Origin: Microcystis aeruginosa W13-11 | Lineage (GTDB): Bacteria > Cyanobacteriota > Cyanobacteriia > Cyanobacteriales > Microcystaceae | DNA length: 7,206 nt | Assembly: GCA_009995705.1 (NCBI GenBank) | Contig: JAADBR010000170.1 | Coordinates: 1-7,206, forward strand | Direction: 5' to 3' | Part shown: positions 6,199 to 7,206 of the stretch, one piece after another | How positions within the stretch are numbered: the first letter of the stretch is position 1 | Layout of the letters: every line of letters starts with the position of its first letter | Program-made: the position numbers and the translations under genes | The notes under the pieces: model-generated | Database searches by the model: none | What the model was told of the DNA's origin: nothing | Seen by the model: only the letters and a program-made list of their open reading frames with translations

Positions 6199-6371
6199 AA
6201 CGTAAAGAATTAGAAAAAAAGTTGCGGAAAGCTGGTTGTTATCTTAAGCGAGAGGGTGCTTCTCTTTCTCTTTGGATTAACCCTCAAACTGGGGTCATTG
6301 AAGCTGTACCGCGACATACAGAAATCAAAGAATTTTTAGCACAAAAAATTCTCAGAAACCTGAATGCCTAA
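6195..6371 (+). CDS. hicA: HicA-family toxin, apparently lacking the catalytic histidine
   Basis: 58 residues beginning MKRKELEKKLRKAGCYLKRE. The HicA dsRNA-binding fold is recognisable: helix KRKELEKKLRKAG, strand CYLKREGASLSLWIN, turn PQTG, strand VIEAVPRH and helix TEIKEFLAQKILRNL. HicA proteins cleave mRNA using a histidine in G-(S/A/N)-(S/N/G)-H. Here the tetrad is GASL and the histidine position is Leu24, codon CTT at 6264-6266, one base from CAT. Everything else looks intact, including the VPRHTEI block. It starts inside the hicB stop (ATGA) and needs no ribosome binding site of its own. The toxin is probably inactive in RNA cleavage, while it may still bind HicB; a sequencing error is the simple alternative. 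Confidence 0.85.
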   Translation: MKRKELEKKLRKAGCYLKREGASLSLWINPQTGVIEAVPRHTEIKEFLAQKILRNLNA

Positions 6372-6375
6372 TAGT

Positions 6376-6383
6376 GCGATCGC
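6376..6383. other. HIP1 octamer GCGATCGC
   Basis: This highly iterated palindrome is over-represented in many cyanobacterial genomes. A 7-of-8 match (GCGATCG) lies inside hicB near 6168. It supports the cyanobacterial assignment and is not a gene-specific regulatory site. Confidence 0.8.
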
Positions 6384-6444
6384 CAGCTCTTGTCGGGTGC
6401 TTTCCCTGAAACCTTTGCGACTGCAACATGATTTGATATTGGGT

Positions 6445-6631
6445 GGCTCTTCGGTTTGTGTTATGCAATAGACCGGGGTTATAAGGGATGGAAACCTTAT
6501 ATATAAAAGCATTTAGCGATTTTTGTCAATTGTTTTTGATCTAGAGCGAATTAATCAATTAAATCTCTTACCAGATAAGGATTTAGTCGATTTATGCCAC
6601 CCTATCGAACCATAACAAATAACGAAGAGCC
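6445..6631. mobile_element. 187-bp non-autonomous element with ISL3-like ends
   Basis: GGCTCTTCG at 6445-6453 is inverted exactly at 6623-6631. The match continues to 18 of 21 bases, both ends reading on to GTTATG. GGCTCTT(C/T)G is the typical outer end of ISL3-family elements. The interior has no usable transposase. It holds a short hairpin, TATAAGG (6480-6486) with CCTTATA (6495-6501), and an undiagnostic open stretch near 6532-6615. Flanks TATTGGGT and TTTTTTTT do not match, so the expected 8-bp target duplication is missing. It is probably an internally deleted ISL3 copy, or a recombinant of two copies. Confidence 0.6.
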
Positions 6632-6648
6632 TTTTTTTTTAAGCATAC

Positions 6649-6846
6649 TTACTCTCCAGCTAATCGAAGAACATCATTGACAACTTTATCAGTTAGCCAC
6701 ATTCCTTGATGGCGTAACTTAGCAATAACGGGAGCAAAAGAAGACAGATAGCCCTGCATAGTTAAAAATTCCACTCCTGACATTCCCGCTAATTGTGCTG
6801 CACTTCCTGAAGATAACTTGTCAAGTTCAAAGAGTTGGTAATGATT
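6649..6846 (-). pseudogene. Chimeric UPF0175 antitoxin / DUF3368 toxin remnant, cut by IS1
   Basis: The minus-strand frame from 6846 to a TAA at 6649-6651 gives 65 residues with no start codon. The first part, YQLFELDKLSSGSAAQLAGM followed by SGVEFL, matches the core helix-turn-helix of UPF0175 antitoxins. The rest, QGYLSSFAPVIAKLRHQGMW followed by LTDKVVNDVLRLAGE, matches the C-terminal tail of DUF3368 PIN-like toxins. In intact loci these are two adjacent overlapping genes, so an internal deletion has fused them in frame around 6751-6765. The antitoxin N-terminus is absent because IS1-type DNA begins at about 6848. Neither toxin activity (its PIN acidic residues are gone) nor a full antitoxin can be made. 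Family calls rest on pattern memory and are moderate. Confidence 0.6.
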
Positions 6847-6847
6847 C

Positions 6848-7206
6848 GGTAGTAGTGGTGTAGCTCTCTTGCTTACCTGGTATGAATTGTGTAAAATATT
6901 TATTAATAAAAATAATTGGAACCCGATCAGTCTTTAAACCTCTAGCTTGATCATGACTTTTCTAATAAATATCTTTTTCTGGCTCCTGTCTGGCTTACTG
7001 AAATATCAGTCTAGCACCGAACAAAGTGCTCCCCCTAGTTCACCTCCGTTCCCCTGTCCTAATTGTGGTTCTCACCATAGGATCAAGAATGTTTCTATTC
7101 ATAATGGAAAACCCAAACGTCAATGTAAAGAATGTGGTCGTCAGTTTGTGATCAATCCCACTAATAAAACCGTCTCTGACGAAACCAAACAATTAATTGA
7201 TAAACT
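6848..7206 (+). mobile_element. IS1-family insertion sequence, left part
   Basis: The left end is placed at GGTAGTAGTGGTG (6848-6860), because the antitoxin-like frame loses family similarity exactly here and because IS1 ends start GGTnnTG. About 105 bp of leader precede the transposase start. The element continues beyond the window, so the right repeat and the target duplication (8-9 bp in IS1) cannot be checked. The boundary is accurate to a few bases at best. Confidence 0.55.
6953..7206 (+). CDS. IS1-family transposase, N-terminal part
   Basis: 84 complete codons, open at the right edge. The diagnostic part is the InsA-type zinc ribbon, CPNCGSHH (about 36-43) paired with CKECGRQFV (60-68), then NPTNKTVSDETKQLIDK, the lead-in to the helix-turn-helix of cyanobacterial single-ORF IS1 transposases. 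The DDE catalytic domain lies outside the window. Before the ribbon is an unusual 35-residue extension with a hydrophobic run, FLINIFFWLLSGLL, and a Ser/Pro linker. ATG at 6953 is the only ATG in frame before the ribbon, and no clear Shine-Dalgarno precedes it. The extension may be genuine or translated leader DNA. The gene reads away from the remnant it interrupts. Confidence 0.85.
   Translation, partial: MTFLINIFFWLLSGLLKYQSSTEQSAPPSSPPFPCPNCGSHHRIKNVSIHNGKPKRQCKECGRQFVINPTNKTVSDETKQLIDK

Noticed and set aside
6485..6495. GGGATGGAAAC resembling the end of a cyanobacterial CRISPR repeat
   Set aside because: Only one copy is present, with no regular spacing, and it lies inside the ISL3-like element.

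Overview
The window looks like cyanobacterial chromosome, most likely Microcystis or a close relative. The base composition is moderately AT-rich and there is one complete HIP1 octamer (GCGATCGC). Other pointers are cyanobacterial-type hypC/hypD, an HNH protein of the MSKVLVLNASYEPLN type, tandem CTGATAA heptamers, a GGTGCGTTA/TAACGCACC palindromic repeat and a dense load of broken insertion sequences. The species is inferred from these features; no marker gene is present.

Layout. 1-543 is a mobile-element junkyard. It holds the N-terminus of an IS607-type serine recombinase running off the left edge, a stop-containing relic of an IS5-family transposase C-terminus, and a 91-bp TA-flanked MITE with perfect 13-bp outer repeats (TA included). 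544-865 is gene-free and AT-rich. 866-2767 (minus) is a complete transketolase-like ThDP enzyme. A 404-bp gap follows, holding a possible minus-strand terminator. hypC (3172-3435) and hypD (3552-4664) come next, both intact, encoding the partners that build the Fe(CN)2CO group of [NiFe] hydrogenase. 4752-5105 encodes a small secreted protein of unknown function, convergent with and overlapping by 4 bp a minus-strand HNH endonuclease gene (5102-5599), whose putative promoter sits on a strong palindrome.

5693-5903 is a tandem duplication of a ~118-bp intergenic repeat module. Next is a HicB/HicA toxin-antitoxin pair (5980-6371) with an ATGA overlap. The HicA toxin is too short for most ORF thresholds and appears to have lost its catalytic histidine (Leu24). 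After it come a 187-bp non-autonomous element with ISL3-like ends, and a minus-strand chimeric remnant joining a UPF0175-type antitoxin segment to a DUF3368-type toxin tail. That remnant is cut by the left end of an IS1-family element, whose transposase runs off the right edge.

Functionally, the housekeeping core (transketolase-like enzyme, HypC/HypD, HNH protein) is flanked by decaying accessory DNA. No clear new multi-gene defence or metabolic system is visible. The most interesting signals are the apparently disarmed HicA, the fused and interrupted toxin-antitoxin remnant, the two small non-autonomous elements, and the palindromic promoter.
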